A stretch of 64,000 nt of DNA from Sphingomonas sp. LT1P40. Its GTDB lineage: Bacteria > Pseudomonadota > Alphaproteobacteria > Sphingomonadales > Sphingomonadaceae. Position numbers and translations under genes: made by a program. The stretch spans positions 859,501 through 923,500 of the forward strand of contig NZ_JAXOJT010000002.1 in NCBI RefSeq assembly GCF_036663835.1, in the 5' to 3' direction. Below the pieces are notes generated by a model. The model made no database searches, was not told where the DNA came from, and worked only from the letters and a program-made list of their open reading frames with translations. Below, one piece after another: positions 34,566 to 44,336 of the stretch (position 1 is its first letter; each line of letters starts with the position of its first letter).

Positions 34566-35802
34566 TCCCGCCACGCTGGTGGTAGGCGGCGGCATTGTCG
34601 GTCTGGCGTGCGCGGTTGAAGCGCAGCGGCGCGGCCATGCGGTGACGCTGATCGAGCGTGACGAGCCCGGCCGTCAATGTTCGTTCGGCAATGCAGGCAT
34701 CCTTGCCGTGTCGGAGATTTTTCCGCTGATCACGCCGGACCGGCTGCGAATGCTGCCGCGCATGCTGCTCAGCCGCGATGCCCCGGCGGTGATCCGCGTT
34801 GCCGACGCGTCGCGCGTGCTGCCGTGGATGCTACGCGCTGCCACATCCTTGTCGCGCGTTCGTCAGGACGCAATCATCGCAGGGCTGACCGCGCTGAACG
34901 GGAATGCGGTAACTGCATGGCGTAATCTGCTGGCGGATTGCGGCGCTGTGGACCTGCTGCGAGAACGCGGCATGATCCGTCTGGTGCGTGAGCAAACCGA
35001 TCTGGCGGAACTGGTCGGCATTCGCGATCGGCTTGCGCGCTATGGATTTCCGGCACGTCTGCTCGATCACAAGGCGTTGCGTGAGCTGGAGCCCGCAATC
35101 GGCCAGGACGTCCTTGGGGGACTCTTGCATGAAAGCGACGCCGATGTCGGCGATCCGCTTCGCGTGTCGCAGGCATTATGCCAGTATTTCTCAGCCCGCG
35201 GCGGTACGATCGTCCGGGAAACCGCGCTAACGGTTCTAGCAGACGGGCGGGGCGGGACCGTGGTCACCGACATTGCCAGTCGCACGGCGGATCAGATCTG
35301 GATCACCGCCGGGATGGAGTCCGGCAAGTTGCTGGCGCCGCTTGGTGCGGTCGTTCCGCTACAGGCCGAGCGAGGCTATCATTTGATGCTGTCGGATAGC
35401 GGTGAGCGGCTGAATAGGCCGGTTACGTTTCAACGCGAATCCTGCGTTGCTACCCCAATGGGCGGCATGCTGCGGTTGGCGGGAACGGTCGAGTTCGCGG
35501 CGCAGAGCGCGTCACCGGACTGGTCCCGCGCCGACCGGCTGATCCGCCTTGCCAGCCGTTATTTCGATATACCGCTGTCGGGCGAGGGCGCGTCGCGATG
35601 GTTGGGCAGTCGTCCGTCGCTGCCCGACTCGTTGCCCGCGATCGGTCGGCTGAAGCGGGCACCAGCGATCGGCTATGCGTTTGGACATCAACATCTCGGC
35701 GTGACGCAAGCCGCGATATCCGCGCAGTTGCTGGCGCAGTGCATGGGCGGGGAAGCGACCGTCATTCCCGCCGCACCCTATCGTATCGATCGGTTTGGCT
35801 GA
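34558..35802 (+). CDS. DadA-like FAD-dependent amino-acid dehydrogenase
   Basis: A 414-residue flavoprotein of the DAO family. The dinucleotide fold is at the N-terminus (LVVGGGIVGLACAVEAQRRG, then LIERDEPGRQCSFGNAG), the latter diagnostic for DadA-type D-amino-acid dehydrogenases. The C-terminus has SRPSLPDSLPAIGRLK and GHQHLGVTQA, the FAD-closing motif. It oxidises amines or D-amino acids and passes electrons to the respiratory chain. GTG at 34558 overlaps the cyclodeaminase-like gene, indicating coupling. A D-hydroxyproline or similar cyclic imino acid is one possible substrate. Confidence 0.9.
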   Translation: MADPATLVVGGGIVGLACAVEAQRRGHAVTLIERDEPGRQCSFGNAGILAVSEIFPLITPDRLRMLPRMLLSRDAPAVIRVADASRVLPWMLRAATSLSRVRQDAIIAGLTALNGNAVTAWRNLLADCGAVDLLRERGMIRLVREQTDLAELVGIRDRLARYGFPARLLDHKALRELEPAIGQDVLGGLLHESDADVGDPLRVSQALCQYFSARGGTIVRETALTVLADGRGGTVVTDIASRTADQIWITAGMESGKLLAPLGAVVPLQAERGYHLMLSDSGERLNRPVTFQRESCVATPMGGMLRLAGTVEFAAQSASPDWSRADRLIRLASRYFDIPLSGEGASRWLGSRPSLPDSLPAIGRLKRAPAIGYAFGHQHLGVTQAAISAQLLAQCMGGEATVIPAAPYRIDRFG

Positions 35803-35808
35803 TCGCGG

Positions 35809-36762
35809 CTAGCGGTTGTTCCAGGAAAAGCCCGTGCCGAGCACCATCTGATCGTTGACGGGGTAACGGCGTGGAAAAAAGCCGTCATAAGCGACCTCTC
35901 CGGCCTCGCGTCGGGCAAGGGCGCGGTCGAGCGCGCGCAGGTCGTGCATCGCAAGGCGCGGCGCGGAAAATCCCTCCCCGCGGCGACAGCAATGTGCCGT
36001 CCACAGAACCGTGCGCTCGGGCAGGCGTTTGATCAGATGCTGCGCCGTGCGGCGATAATCCGACATGCTGGCACCCGGAAGAAACGCGTAAAGCATGGTC
36101 GGGTAGATGAAGTCGCCGGTGAACAGCCACCCCGCGCGTTCGTCGAGGATCGCGGCGGAATGCGGGGTATGGCCCGGCGTCGAGAGGATGGTGACGACGC
36201 GATCGCCCAAATCGATCCTGGTTTCGGGCTTGATCCATTCGGCAATTTTGACGGCGGGTGGCGCCTTGCCATCGAACATGCCAAGAAACGCATAGCGATC
36301 GGGCTTGAGTACGCCATCATGGACTTGGGCACGCACCGCGTCGTTGTCGAGCATCGCGATACGATCGAACGCCGCGATGCCGCCCAGATGGTCGAAGTGA
36401 AGATGCGATGGCAGCACCGTCACCGGCACGCGCGCCAACCGCTCGACCAGCGGTCGCATGTTGCGGCTTCCCGACCCGGCATCGAACAACAGGGCACGTT
36501 CGCTGCCGACGATCAGATAGGAATAATTCGCCTGATAGTAACGCGGCTCGCCGATCGCATAGGTACCACCACCCAAATCCTGTACGGCGAAATAGTCATC
36601 AACCATGCGCCCGGCCGCCAGCTTCACCGGCGCTTTTCCCAGCGGGAAATAGCCGAAACGATAAGGCACCAGTTCGGCGTAAACGAAAGGGGCAAACATT
36701 GCCGCCGTCACCGCCGACAATGCCAATAGGGCCAGTCCAATCGTCAGCCAGCGCTTGATCAA
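35809..36762 (-). CDS. Exported metallo-beta-lactamase-fold hydrolase
   Basis: A 317-residue protein with an N-terminal hydrophobic anchor or signal (WLTIGLALLALSAVTAAMFAPF). The metal motif HLHFDH lies at about residues 120-125, with STPGHTPHS, FTGDFIYP and TAHCC supplying further ligands. A TTG start at 36762 with GAGGGG seven bases upstream fits best. It follows the TonB receptor gene by 77 bp in the same direction, so import and hydrolysis look linked. It may cleave an amide, ester or lactone in the periplasm; activity on beta-lactams is not shown. Confidence 0.85.
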   Translation of the reverse strand: MIKRWLTIGLALLALSAVTAAMFAPFVYAELVPYRFGYFPLGKAPVKLAAGRMVDDYFAVQDLGGGTYAIGEPRYYQANYSYLIVGSERALLFDAGSGSRNMRPLVERLARVPVTVLPSHLHFDHLGGIAAFDRIAMLDNDAVRAQVHDGVLKPDRYAFLGMFDGKAPPAVKIAEWIKPETRIDLGDRVVTILSTPGHTPHSAAILDERAGWLFTGDFIYPTMLYAFLPGASMSDYRRTAQHLIKRLPERTVLWTAHCCRRGEGFSAPRLAMHDLRALDRALARREAGEVAYDGFFPRRYPVNDQMVLGTGFSWNNR

Positions 36763-36839
36763 ATCCAGGCCCCTCTGACCACTAAATCTGTGGCAGGCGA
36801 GCGGTCGCGCTGCAACCCGACCGCTCGCCCGCAACCCGG

Positions 36840-39236
36840 TCAGAACGTCTTGGTGAAGCGCAGACCGATCCGACGCGGCGGCAATACGCCGGTCGAGAAA
36901 CGACGGTTATAGACCGGGTTGCCGGCCGCCACCACGGTCTGGTTGTACAGCGGCGTGCCGCGCGTGCTGACTTCTGCGAACTGATCGAAGACATTGTTGG
37001 CATAAAGCGTCACCGACCAGCCCGCGTCGCGATCGATCAGCCCGGCACGTGCATAGCTGATCGAATAAGCGGGCAGGGTATAGCTGCCCCCGCGCCCGCC
37101 CGTGCTGCTCAGGATATCGCCGGTGAAAATAGTGCTCCAGCCAAGATCGAGATCGATCCCGCTGCTGACCGGCGTGTCATAGGACAGCCCCACGCTGCCG
37201 CGATGCTTGGCCGATCCGGGCAGCCGGTCGCCAGCCTGCCCATCGACATAGACGCCCCGGAAGCCGGGCGGCACGATCGTGCGGATCAGGTCGTTGGAGA
37301 ATTCGTCCAGCTGCGCGTCAGTATAGGTGTAGCTGCCCTGAAGGCGCAGCCCTTGCATAATCTGCGCATCGAGGCTGAGTTCGACACCCTTGCTGGATGC
37401 TCCCGCGCCATTGACCGTGATGCCGACCGCGCCGACCTGCGTCGAAGACGAGATCTGCACGTCTTTCCAGTCGATATAATAGACGGCGGCATTGAAGCTG
37501 ACCCGGTTGTCGAGAAACTGGGTCTTGATGCCCAGTTCATAGTTGGTCGTCGTGTCGGGCGTGTAGAACAGTTCGTTGGGCTGCCCGCACACGAAGGTGG
37601 TCGGCGTCAGCGGAACCGGGCAGGGGAAGAGGCCGTTCGAGCTGCCGCCGCGATAGCCCTGGCTTACCGTGGCATAGGCGAGCACTTCGGGCGAAAAGCG
37701 GTAGGAGGTGTTGAACTTGCCGAGCACCCCGTCATCCTTTTGCCCGCCAGGCGTGAAAGTGAATACCGGACCGCCTGCAGGGAAGGGTGGGAATGTGGCG
37801 GCCGATTGCAGACGTAGATCATAATTATAGTAGCGGCCGCCGACCGTTACCTGCCACGCATCGGTCAGTTGATAGGAGAGTTCGCCGAAGGCCGCATATT
37901 CGGTTCGATCGCTAAGATCGATCGAGATGTAGTCGCGGTCGTCCCCGATGCCATAGTTGAAGAATTCATGCAGGCCGGGCGTGTACTCGGTATAGTCGAC
38001 CCGTCGTTTCAGCTGGTTATAGAACCCGCCAATGGTCCAGCTGAAGGGGCCATCACTCTGCGATACCAGGCGAACTTCCTGATTGATCCGCTCTTCCGTG
38101 ATGCGCTCGTCAGTGAAGTCCACCAGCCCTGGGAAGAATTCATAGCCAAAGCCGAGTTCGATCGCGAGGTCGGTCTGATCGCGCTGGCTGCGCTGGCGAT
38201 AATAGGAATAGCTGGAGGCGGAGGTCAGCTCTGCAAAGCCGAGATCGAACGTGCCCTCCAATGCGACGAGCTGGTTGTCCCGCTTTGACGGCTCCACCAC
38301 ACGCAACGCCGATTCATACGCGCCGAATGCCACCGGCAGATTCGTCACGCCGCGCGACGACGACTGACGTCCACCGACATCTTGGAACTGAAAGTAATAA
38401 GTGAGGTTCAGATCGATTCCGTTCGTGGGCATCCAGCGTGCGGCAACACGGCCGGACCACGTATTCTCATAATTGACGTCGCGTTCCCGGCTGAAGTTCG
38501 CAGCGCGAGCGGCAGGTGTGCCCAACGCGTTCGGCAGGGATGCGCCCGGCCGCAGCAAGACCAAAGGCTGGTCGATGAAACCCGAATCCGCAAGCCGGTC
38601 GGCCGAGGCGCGGATGGCAAACGTGCTGCTGATCGGCAGGTTGATCGTGACCCCGCCATCGACGCTCCAGCTATTTGCCGCGCTGTAGCGATAGGTATCG
38701 CCCCGGAATTCCAGCGTGCGTTCGGTAAAGCTGGGGCGTCTCGGAATATAGCGAATCGCGCCGCCCAGCGTTCCCGCCCCGTACAGCGTGCCCTGCGGCC
38801 CGAGCAGCACTTCGATCCGTTCCATGTCGTTGAGCTTCAGCTCGACGAAGATCGGGGTGTCGCCGACATAGGTAGCGACGGTGCCGCCACCGTCGTTGCT
38901 GTTGTCATTGTTGTTGAGCGGCGCGGCGTTGAGCCCGCGGACGATGATCTGGCTGCCACCGCGCGGTCCCTGATCGAGAATGGTGATTCCCGGGACAGCG
39001 CGCACCGCTTCCGATAGCGTGCTCAGCCCCTCGCGCTCGATCTGCGCGCCGGTTACGGCGGCAATGTTGATCGGTGCGTCCTGAATGGCGGTCGCGCGCC
39101 GGGTCGCGGTGACGATGATTTCGCCGTCATCGGCCGCGTCCGCTTGCTGTGCATGCGCGCTAGTGCAAACCGAGACCATCGTAACGGCGGTGACGGCAAC
39201 CGAATTCAGAAGTCGGCGATGAAGGATGGAAAGCAT
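36840..39236 (-). CDS. TonB-dependent outer-membrane receptor
   Basis: A 798-residue outer-membrane beta-barrel transporter. A signal peptide ends at AHAQ. The TonB box region EIIVTATRR is followed by the plug (PINIAAVTGAQIEREG, VLLGPQGTLYGAGTLGGAIRYI). The barrel ends in aromatic strands and a terminal phenylalanine (GLRFTKTF). It lacks siderophore-specific features and resembles receptors for organic substrates common in sphingomonads. Operator copy 3 lies just upstream, and the MBL hydrolase gene is downstream in the same direction. It probably brings the cluster's substrate into the periplasm. Confidence 0.92.
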   Translation of the reverse strand: MLSILHRRLLNSVAVTAVTMVSVCTSAHAQQADAADDGEIIVTATRRATAIQDAPINIAAVTGAQIEREGLSTLSEAVRAVPGITILDQGPRGGSQIIVRGLNAAPLNNNDNSNDGGGTVATYVGDTPIFVELKLNDMERIEVLLGPQGTLYGAGTLGGAIRYIPRRPSFTERTLEFRGDTYRYSAANSWSVDGGVTINLPISSTFAIRASADRLADSGFIDQPLVLLRPGASLPNALGTPAARAANFSRERDVNYENTWSGRVAARWMPTNGIDLNLTYYFQFQDVGGRQSSSRGVTNLPVAFGAYESALRVVEPSKRDNQLVALEGTFDLGFAELTSASSYSYYRQRSQRDQTDLAIELGFGYEFFPGLVDFTDERITEERINQEVRLVSQSDGPFSWTIGGFYNQLKRRVDYTEYTPGLHEFFNYGIGDDRDYISIDLSDRTEYAAFGELSYQLTDAWQVTVGGRYYNYDLRLQSAATFPPFPAGGPVFTFTPGGQKDDGVLGKFNTSYRFSPEVLAYATVSQGYRGGSSNGLFPCPVPLTPTTFVCGQPNELFYTPDTTTNYELGIKTQFLDNRVSFNAAVYYIDWKDVQISSSTQVGAVGITVNGAGASSKGVELSLDAQIMQGLRLQGSYTYTDAQLDEFSNDLIRTIVPPGFRGVYVDGQAGDRLPGSAKHRGSVGLSYDTPVSSGIDLDLGWSTIFTGDILSSTGGRGGSYTLPAYSISYARAGLIDRDAGWSVTLYANNVFDQFAEVSTRGTPLYNQTVVAAGNPVYNRRFSTGVLPPRRIGLRFTKTF

Positions 39237-39294
39237 TTTTGCCTGTCCTTGTTTGGGCAACCCCCAATAGTAGCCCCTCGCTGTTGTTTAGGAC

Positions 39295-39306
39295 ATTTTA
39301 TCCAAT
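39295..39306. promoter_or_regulatory. Operator copy 3, upstream of TonB receptor 1
   Basis: ATTTTATCCAAT, 59 bp before the receptor start, in the 287-bp divergent region that also contains copy 4. The rest of that region shows no gene. Confidence 0.6.
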
Positions 39307-39456
39307 TGCAACCCTGAATCTGATGGGACGGTCACGATGCACCGATTGTGAGGAAGTGAGACCTGCTTGCAACAGGCGGAACGTGCATTTAGCCCGTCGA
39401 GAGTGAACGGAAGCGACAACAAGGAAGGTCGAAGCACGTCCACATTTCGGCTTGTT

Positions 39457-39468
39457 TTTTTATCCAAT
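39457..39468. promoter_or_regulatory. Operator copy 4, upstream of the M19-like gene
   Basis: TTTTTATCCAAT, 56 bp before the start of the divergent dipeptidase-like gene. Spacing to the start codon is similar to the other copies. Confidence 0.6.
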
Positions 39469-39523
39469 CTAGCGTCTTTTATTGAATTCCGCGAGCCGGT
39501 GACCGTCTTAAAGGGTTAGACAC

Positions 39524-40645
39524 ATGCGCAATATCCGTCGGCGCGACATGCTTCGCAGCATTGCCGCGGGCGGCGTCCTCGCAGGATCGGGCGGGCTACC
39601 CAGCGCCCCTGCGACTGGGCGAACCGGAGCGGTTCAGGCGGCCAAGACCGGCGCACGACGCGCGCATCTGGTGGTCAACGGACTCGATCCCTCCGCGCTG
39701 ACCCCTGCCTATCTCGACATGCTGCAGGCGGGCGGTGTCGACTGCTGGCATCAAAGCGTGCCGTCATCGATCGAAGGCTTGGCCCGGCTGTTCAACCTGC
39801 TCGACACGCATAAAACCCGCATCTCTGCTGCGCGCAGTGTCCGGGAAATCCACGATATTTACGCACAGGGCCGGATCGCACATATTTCCGGCTGGCAATC
39901 GGCCGCAGCGTTGATCGTCAACGGCGACGGTGTCCCCGGCAATTTGCGGACGTATCACGAACTCGGTCTGCGCATCTGTGGGATTGCCTATAACGCCGCC
40001 AATGCATTCGGCGGGGGCAGCCTTGATCCGCAAATCCCGTTGACCCGAGCCGGACGACGGCTGGTCGAGGAAATCCACCGTTTGTGCATTGTCCTCGATG
40101 TGGGCGGTCATACCGGTGAACAGACATCATTCGATGCCATCGCCATGTCGGCCGGGGTGCCGGTGGCCTGCACACATACCAACGTTCGCGCGCTCAACGA
40201 TAACGCGCGCAACTCAAGCAATCGGCTGCTGGAAGCGATCGCCCGCACCGGCGGCGTGGTCGGGGTGACCGCGTTCAGCGACTTTCACGTTCGCACGGCG
40301 CGCGACGCAGCGGTGCCGCGATCGCCCCAGGCGCGGCTGGAACGGCATCTCGACCAATATGATTATCTCAAACGGCTGATCGGCGTCGATCATATCGGGC
40401 TTGGCCCCGATTTCCTTGAAGGCCGCAATACGCCTGGCATGGCGTCCGCTGCCGATCTGGAGATGATGCCGGCCCAAATTTACAGCCCTGAACGTCCGTG
40501 GTTCTACGTCCATGGGTTCGAGAATATCGGCCAGCTGCCCAACGTGATCGACGGTCTGCGGCAACGCGGATGGACGGCGGCGGAATTGCAGAAGTTGCTC
40601 GGTGAAAACTGGCTGCGCGTTTATGAAAGGGTCTGGGGTGGCTGA
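39524..40645 (+). CDS. Peptidase M19 (renal dipeptidase)-like exported protein
   Basis: A 373-residue protein with a twin-arginine-like leader (RRRDMLRSIAAGG). The fold follows membrane dipeptidases: LDVGGHTG with His196, VACTHTNVRALNDNARN with His218, and GVDHIGLGPDF near the end. The usual first metal motif (His-x-Asp) is replaced by VNGLDPS at about residues 51-57, and the usual bridging glutamate region reads ISGWQSA. Thus several zinc ligands of the classical enzyme are absent. It may be a subfamily with different chemistry. It starts a four-gene plus-strand operon with MFS, TauE and aldehyde dehydrogenase genes. Confidence 0.82.
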   Translation: MRNIRRRDMLRSIAAGGVLAGSGGLPSAPATGRTGAVQAAKTGARRAHLVVNGLDPSALTPAYLDMLQAGGVDCWHQSVPSSIEGLARLFNLLDTHKTRISAARSVREIHDIYAQGRIAHISGWQSAAALIVNGDGVPGNLRTYHELGLRICGIAYNAANAFGGGSLDPQIPLTRAGRRLVEEIHRLCIVLDVGGHTGEQTSFDAIAMSAGVPVACTHTNVRALNDNARNSSNRLLEAIARTGGVVGVTAFSDFHVRTARDAAVPRSPQARLERHLDQYDYLKRLIGVDHIGLGPDFLEGRNTPGMASAADLEMMPAQIYSPERPWFYVHGFENIGQLPNVIDGLRQRGWTAAELQKLLGENWLRVYERVWGG

Positions 40646-41948
40646 TCGCAACGACGTAACGGGCGCAACGGCAGATCCGGCCACTCCCGCCATTTCACGC
40701 AAGCAGATCGCGGGGGTGTGCGTCGGCAATGCGATCGAGTTCTATGATTTCGTCGCCTACGCCTATTTCGCCGCGCAGATCGGCCGCACCTTCTTTCCCT
40801 CCGAAACGCCGGGCGTCAGCCTGCTTGCATCGCTGGCGACCTTTGGTGTGGGCTTCTTCACCCGCCCGCTCGGTGCGCTGATCCTTGGGCGCTTCGCCGA
40901 TCGCGTCGGGCGCAAGCCTGCCATGCTGGTGTCGTTCGGATTGATGGGCTTCGCTTCGGTGGGCTTGCCGTTGATCCCGCCCTATGCCGCAATCGGTGTC
41001 GCCGCACCGATATTGGTGGTCGCGATGCGGTTGCTTCAGGGGTTCGCAATCGGCGGCGAGGTCGGCGCGAGCACGGCATTCCTGATGGAAGCGGCGCCGC
41101 CCGACCGGCGTGGCCTTTATGTGTCGTTCCAGGCGATGAGCGCGGACATTGCGTCGCTGACGGCGGGCATGCTCGGGCTGATCCTCGCCAGCACGCTTGA
41201 TGCCGCTGAGCTTGATAGCTGGGGCTGGCGCGTTGCCCTATTAGCAGGCGCGGTGATCATCCCGGTGGGGCTGATCCTCCGCCGGACGCTCAACGAGACG
41301 CTAGTTCCACTCGAAAGCGGGGCGCCGCCGCCGCACATCCCGAATTACTGGCGCGCGGCGATCGCCGGCTTCTGCCTGATTGCGGCCGCAACCACGACAA
41401 ACTATCTGCTCAAATATATGACGACCTACGCCAGTTCGACGCTTGGCATGGCGACGACCGTTGCATTCGGCGCGACCGTCGTGATCGGACTGTGCGGCGT
41501 GTTCTGTGATCCGCTGGGCGGCTGGCTGTCGGATCGCTTTGGCCGCAAGCGCGTGATGGCGCTGCCCTGGACGTTTCTCGTCATCGCAGTATTTCCGTGC
41601 TTTGCGCTGCTTGAAAGCCAGCGTTCGGCCGGTGCGCTGTATCTGGCTTGTGGCGTGCTGGCCTGTGCCTCGACCCTGGCATCGTCGGTGTTTTTCGTCG
41701 CGATCACCGAAGCGCTACCGCATCGCGTGCGGTCCGCCGCCCTGTCCCTCATCTATGCCTGCGCCGTATCGATCTTCGGCGGATCGGCGCAGTTTCTGGT
41801 CGCCTGGATCACCCGCATGACCGGCAATCCGATGACGCCGGCATGGTACATGATCTGCGGCGCGGTGGTTGGCCTGATCGCCATCCGCATGCTGCCCGAA
41901 ACCGCGCCGATCCGGCTGCGCGCGTTGCAGGCATGCGCGGCGAAATGA
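40638..41948 (+). CDS. MFS transporter, metabolite:H+ symporter type
   Basis: A 436-residue inner-membrane transporter with twelve predicted helices. Family motifs are NAIEFYDFVAYAYFA, RPLGALILGRFADRVGRKPAM and RLLQGFAIGGEVGASTAFL, all typical of the MHS group (ProP, ShiA, KgtP relatives) that take up osmolytes and organic acids with protons. GTG at 40638 overlaps the previous stop; ATG at 40623 is an alternative. It overlaps the next gene by ATGA. Its likely role is uptake of the product released by periplasmic hydrolases. Confidence 0.92.
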   Translation: MADRNDVTGATADPATPAISRKQIAGVCVGNAIEFYDFVAYAYFAAQIGRTFFPSETPGVSLLASLATFGVGFFTRPLGALILGRFADRVGRKPAMLVSFGLMGFASVGLPLIPPYAAIGVAAPILVVAMRLLQGFAIGGEVGASTAFLMEAAPPDRRGLYVSFQAMSADIASLTAGMLGLILASTLDAAELDSWGWRVALLAGAVIIPVGLILRRTLNETLVPLESGAPPPHIPNYWRAAIAGFCLIAAATTTNYLLKYMTTYASSTLGMATTVAFGATVVIGLCGVFCDPLGGWLSDRFGRKRVMALPWTFLVIAVFPCFALLESQRSAGALYLACGVLACASTLASSVFFVAITEALPHRVRSAALSLIYACAVSIFGGSAQFLVAWITRMTGNPMTPAWYMICGAVVGLIAIRMLPETAPIRLRALQACAAK

Positions 41949-42835
41949 GCGTCACGCTGATCACGACGGCGATCCTGGTCGCATTGGTGCTGTTGGCGCT
42001 GGGCTTTGCGGCGCGATGGTGGACGATCGAGCGCAGCCACACGCATGACGTGCCCGTGCTTGGCTGGATCGACACGCTGATCGGTTTCGTCACCAACTTC
42101 TTCGACACGCTTGGCATCAGTTCGTTCGCATCCACCACTGCAGCATACAAGTTGCTGGACCGCGTGCCGGACGAACAGATCCCGGGCACCCTGAATGTGG
42201 GTCACGCGTTGCCGACGGTGGCAATGGCGCTGATCTTCATCGCCACCGTGTCGGTCGATCCGGTCACGCTGATCGGCATGATCGGCGCGGCGACTGCGGG
42301 TGCGTGGCTCGGCGGCGGCTTCGTCTCACGCCTCCCGCGCCGCGCGATCCAGCTCGGCATGGGAATCGCATTGTTGCTTGCGGCGGCACTCTTCCTCGCC
42401 GCGTTGCTCGGGGCGATGCCGGGTGGCGGCACGGCGGAGGGTTTGTCCGGCGCGAAACTAATTTTCGCGATCGCTGCCAGTTTCGGGCTTGGGGCGCTGA
42501 TGATGCTCGGCATCGGCCTCTACGCACCGTGCCTGATCCTGGTCAGTCTGCTTGGCATGAGCCCGATCGTCGCATTTCCGATCATGATGGGGTCATGCGC
42601 CTTCCTGATGCCGGTCGGCGGCGTGCGCTTCATCGCGAGCGGTCGTTACAACCTGTGCGGCGCATTGGGGCTGACGCTTGGCGGCATCTTTGGCGTGCTG
42701 GTCGCGGCTTACATCGTCAAGTCGCTGCCGCTCGACTGGCTGCGCTGGCTGGTGGTGATCGTCGTGACCTATGCCGCGCTGGCGATGCTCAATTCCGCTC
42801 GGCGCGACCGTCGGAAAGCGGCGAACGCCGCGTAA
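41945..42835 (+). CDS. TauE/SafE-family membrane permease
   Basis: A 296-residue protein with about eight membrane helices. The first TauE repeat is marked by TLIGFVTNFFDTLGISSF and GTLNVGHALPT, and the second by LGIGLYAPCLILVSLLGMSPIVAFPIMMGSCA split over adjacent helices. The family includes sulfite, sulfoacetate and organosulfur exporters, but many members have unknown substrates. ATG at 41945 overlaps the MFS stop. It may export a by-product of the catabolic pathway. Confidence 0.88.
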   Translation: MSVTLITTAILVALVLLALGFAARWWTIERSHTHDVPVLGWIDTLIGFVTNFFDTLGISSFASTTAAYKLLDRVPDEQIPGTLNVGHALPTVAMALIFIATVSVDPVTLIGMIGAATAGAWLGGGFVSRLPRRAIQLGMGIALLLAAALFLAALLGAMPGGGTAEGLSGAKLIFAIAASFGLGALMMLGIGLYAPCLILVSLLGMSPIVAFPIMMGSCAFLMPVGGVRFIASGRYNLCGALGLTLGGIFGVLVAAYIVKSLPLDWLRWLVVIVVTYAALAMLNSARRDRRKAANAA

Positions 42836-42862
42836 TTTCATCAAATCTCCACGGAGCCTGCC

Positions 42863-44287
42863 ATGCGCGATTATCTGAAATTCTACATCGATGGCGCATG
42901 GGTTGATTCGGTCAGCGAAGCCCGGATCGATGTGATCGACCCGGCGACCGAGCAGCCCATTGGCCAAGTTGCAGCGGGCGGCGACGCCGATGTCGATCGT
43001 GCGGTCGAGGTCGCACGACACGCCTTTGCGACGTGGTCGCGCACCAGTCGGGCGGAGCGGCTTGATATCCTGCGCCGGATCGTTGCGGAATATCGTCGTC
43101 GGGAAGCGGACATTGCCGATGCGATCATGGCCGAGATCGGCGCCCCGCTGACGTTGGCGCGGACCGGACAGGTCAAGAGCGGCTTCGCCCATCTCGAAAC
43201 GGCGATCGCCGTGCTCGAACGCTACGAGTTCGAGCAGCCGCGCGGCACGACCATGCTCATGCGCGAGCCGATCGGCGTGTGCGGCCTGATCACGCCCTGG
43301 AACTGGCCGATGAATCAGATCGCGTGCAAGGTCGCCCCGGCACTGGCGACCGGTTGCACCATGATCCTGAAGCCGTCGGAAATCTCGCCCTTCTCGGCCT
43401 GCATCTTTGCCGAGGTGCTGGACACGGCGGGGGTTCCGCCGGGGGTCTTCAATCTGGTCAATGGTGGCGCGGCGACGGGTGCGGCAATTGCCGCACACCG
43501 TGGGATCGACATGGTGTCCTTCACCGGATCGACCCGGGCAGGGGTAGCGGTGGCGATGGCTGCGGCACCCACAGTCAAGCGCGTCGCCCAGGAGCTGGGC
43601 GGCAAATCCCCCAACATCCTGCTGCCAGACGCCGATTTCCCCAAGGCGGTCGCCGCTAATGTCCGCCAGTTGATGGCGAATACCGGCCAGTCGTGCAACG
43701 CGCTGAGCCGCCTGATCGTCCCCGCCGACCGCATGGAGGAAGTGGCGGCGCTCGCCCGCGACGCGGCAAAAGCGGTCTCCGTCGGCCTTCCCCAGGATGA
43801 CACCACGATCGGTCCGGTCGTGTCGGCGGTTCAGTGGAACCACATCCAGGGTTTGATCAGCAAGGGCATCTCCGAAGGGGCCACGCTCGTCGCCGGCGGG
43901 CCGGGCCGCCCCGAGGGTCTTGCACACGGATACTTCGTCAAACCGACCGTCTTTGCGGATGTCACCAGCGACATGACGATCGCACGTGAAGAGATATTCG
44001 GCCCCGTGCTGGCGATCCTGGGCTATGAAACGGTGGACGATGCGGTGCGCATCGCCAACGACACCGACTATGGACTGGCGGCGGCGGTGTGGGGCGGCAA
44101 CCCGGATTCGGTGCGCGAGGTGGCGTCGCGGTTGCGGGCCGGGCGCGTCGGGATCAACGGCGCGGGTGGCGACCTGTTCTCCCCCTTTGGCGGCTACAAG
44201 ATGAGTGGCAATGGTCGAGAATGGGGCGATTTCGGCTTTGACGAATTTACCGAGGTGAAGGCGATGCTCGGCTACGCCGCATCGTGA
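42863..44287 (+). CDS. NAD(P)-dependent aldehyde dehydrogenase
   Basis: A 474-residue enzyme that oxidises an aldehyde to the acid. The cofactor region TPWNWPMNQIACKVAPALATG, FTGSTRAG, the general base glutamate in QELGGKSPNIL and the nucleophile cysteine in NTGQSCNALSR are all present, as is EEIFGPVLAI. ATG at 42863 follows a GGAG sequence. It is the last gene of the dipeptidase-MFS-TauE-ALDH operon and probably handles an aldehyde formed after the flavoenzyme step. Confidence 0.94.
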   Translation: MRDYLKFYIDGAWVDSVSEARIDVIDPATEQPIGQVAAGGDADVDRAVEVARHAFATWSRTSRAERLDILRRIVAEYRRREADIADAIMAEIGAPLTLARTGQVKSGFAHLETAIAVLERYEFEQPRGTTMLMREPIGVCGLITPWNWPMNQIACKVAPALATGCTMILKPSEISPFSACIFAEVLDTAGVPPGVFNLVNGGAATGAAIAAHRGIDMVSFTGSTRAGVAVAMAAAPTVKRVAQELGGKSPNILLPDADFPKAVAANVRQLMANTGQSCNALSRLIVPADRMEEVAALARDAAKAVSVGLPQDDTTIGPVVSAVQWNHIQGLISKGISEGATLVAGGPGRPEGLAHGYFVKPTVFADVTSDMTIAREEIFGPVLAILGYETVDDAVRIANDTDYGLAAAVWGGNPDSVREVASRLRAGRVGINGAGGDLFSPFGGYKMSGNGREWGDFGFDEFTEVKAMLGYAAS

Positions 44288-44299
44288 CGATGCGCCGGG

Positions 44300-44325
44300 C
44301 GGGACGGCAACCGGATGCCGCCCCG
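44300..44325. terminator. Hairpin between convergent genes
   Basis: Arms CGGGACGGCA and TGCCGCCCCG, one mismatch, lie between the aldehyde dehydrogenase stop and the end of TonB receptor 2. It may end transcription from both sides. No T-run is present, so confidence is moderate. Confidence 0.5.
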
Positions 44326-44336
44326 TCCATCATGCG

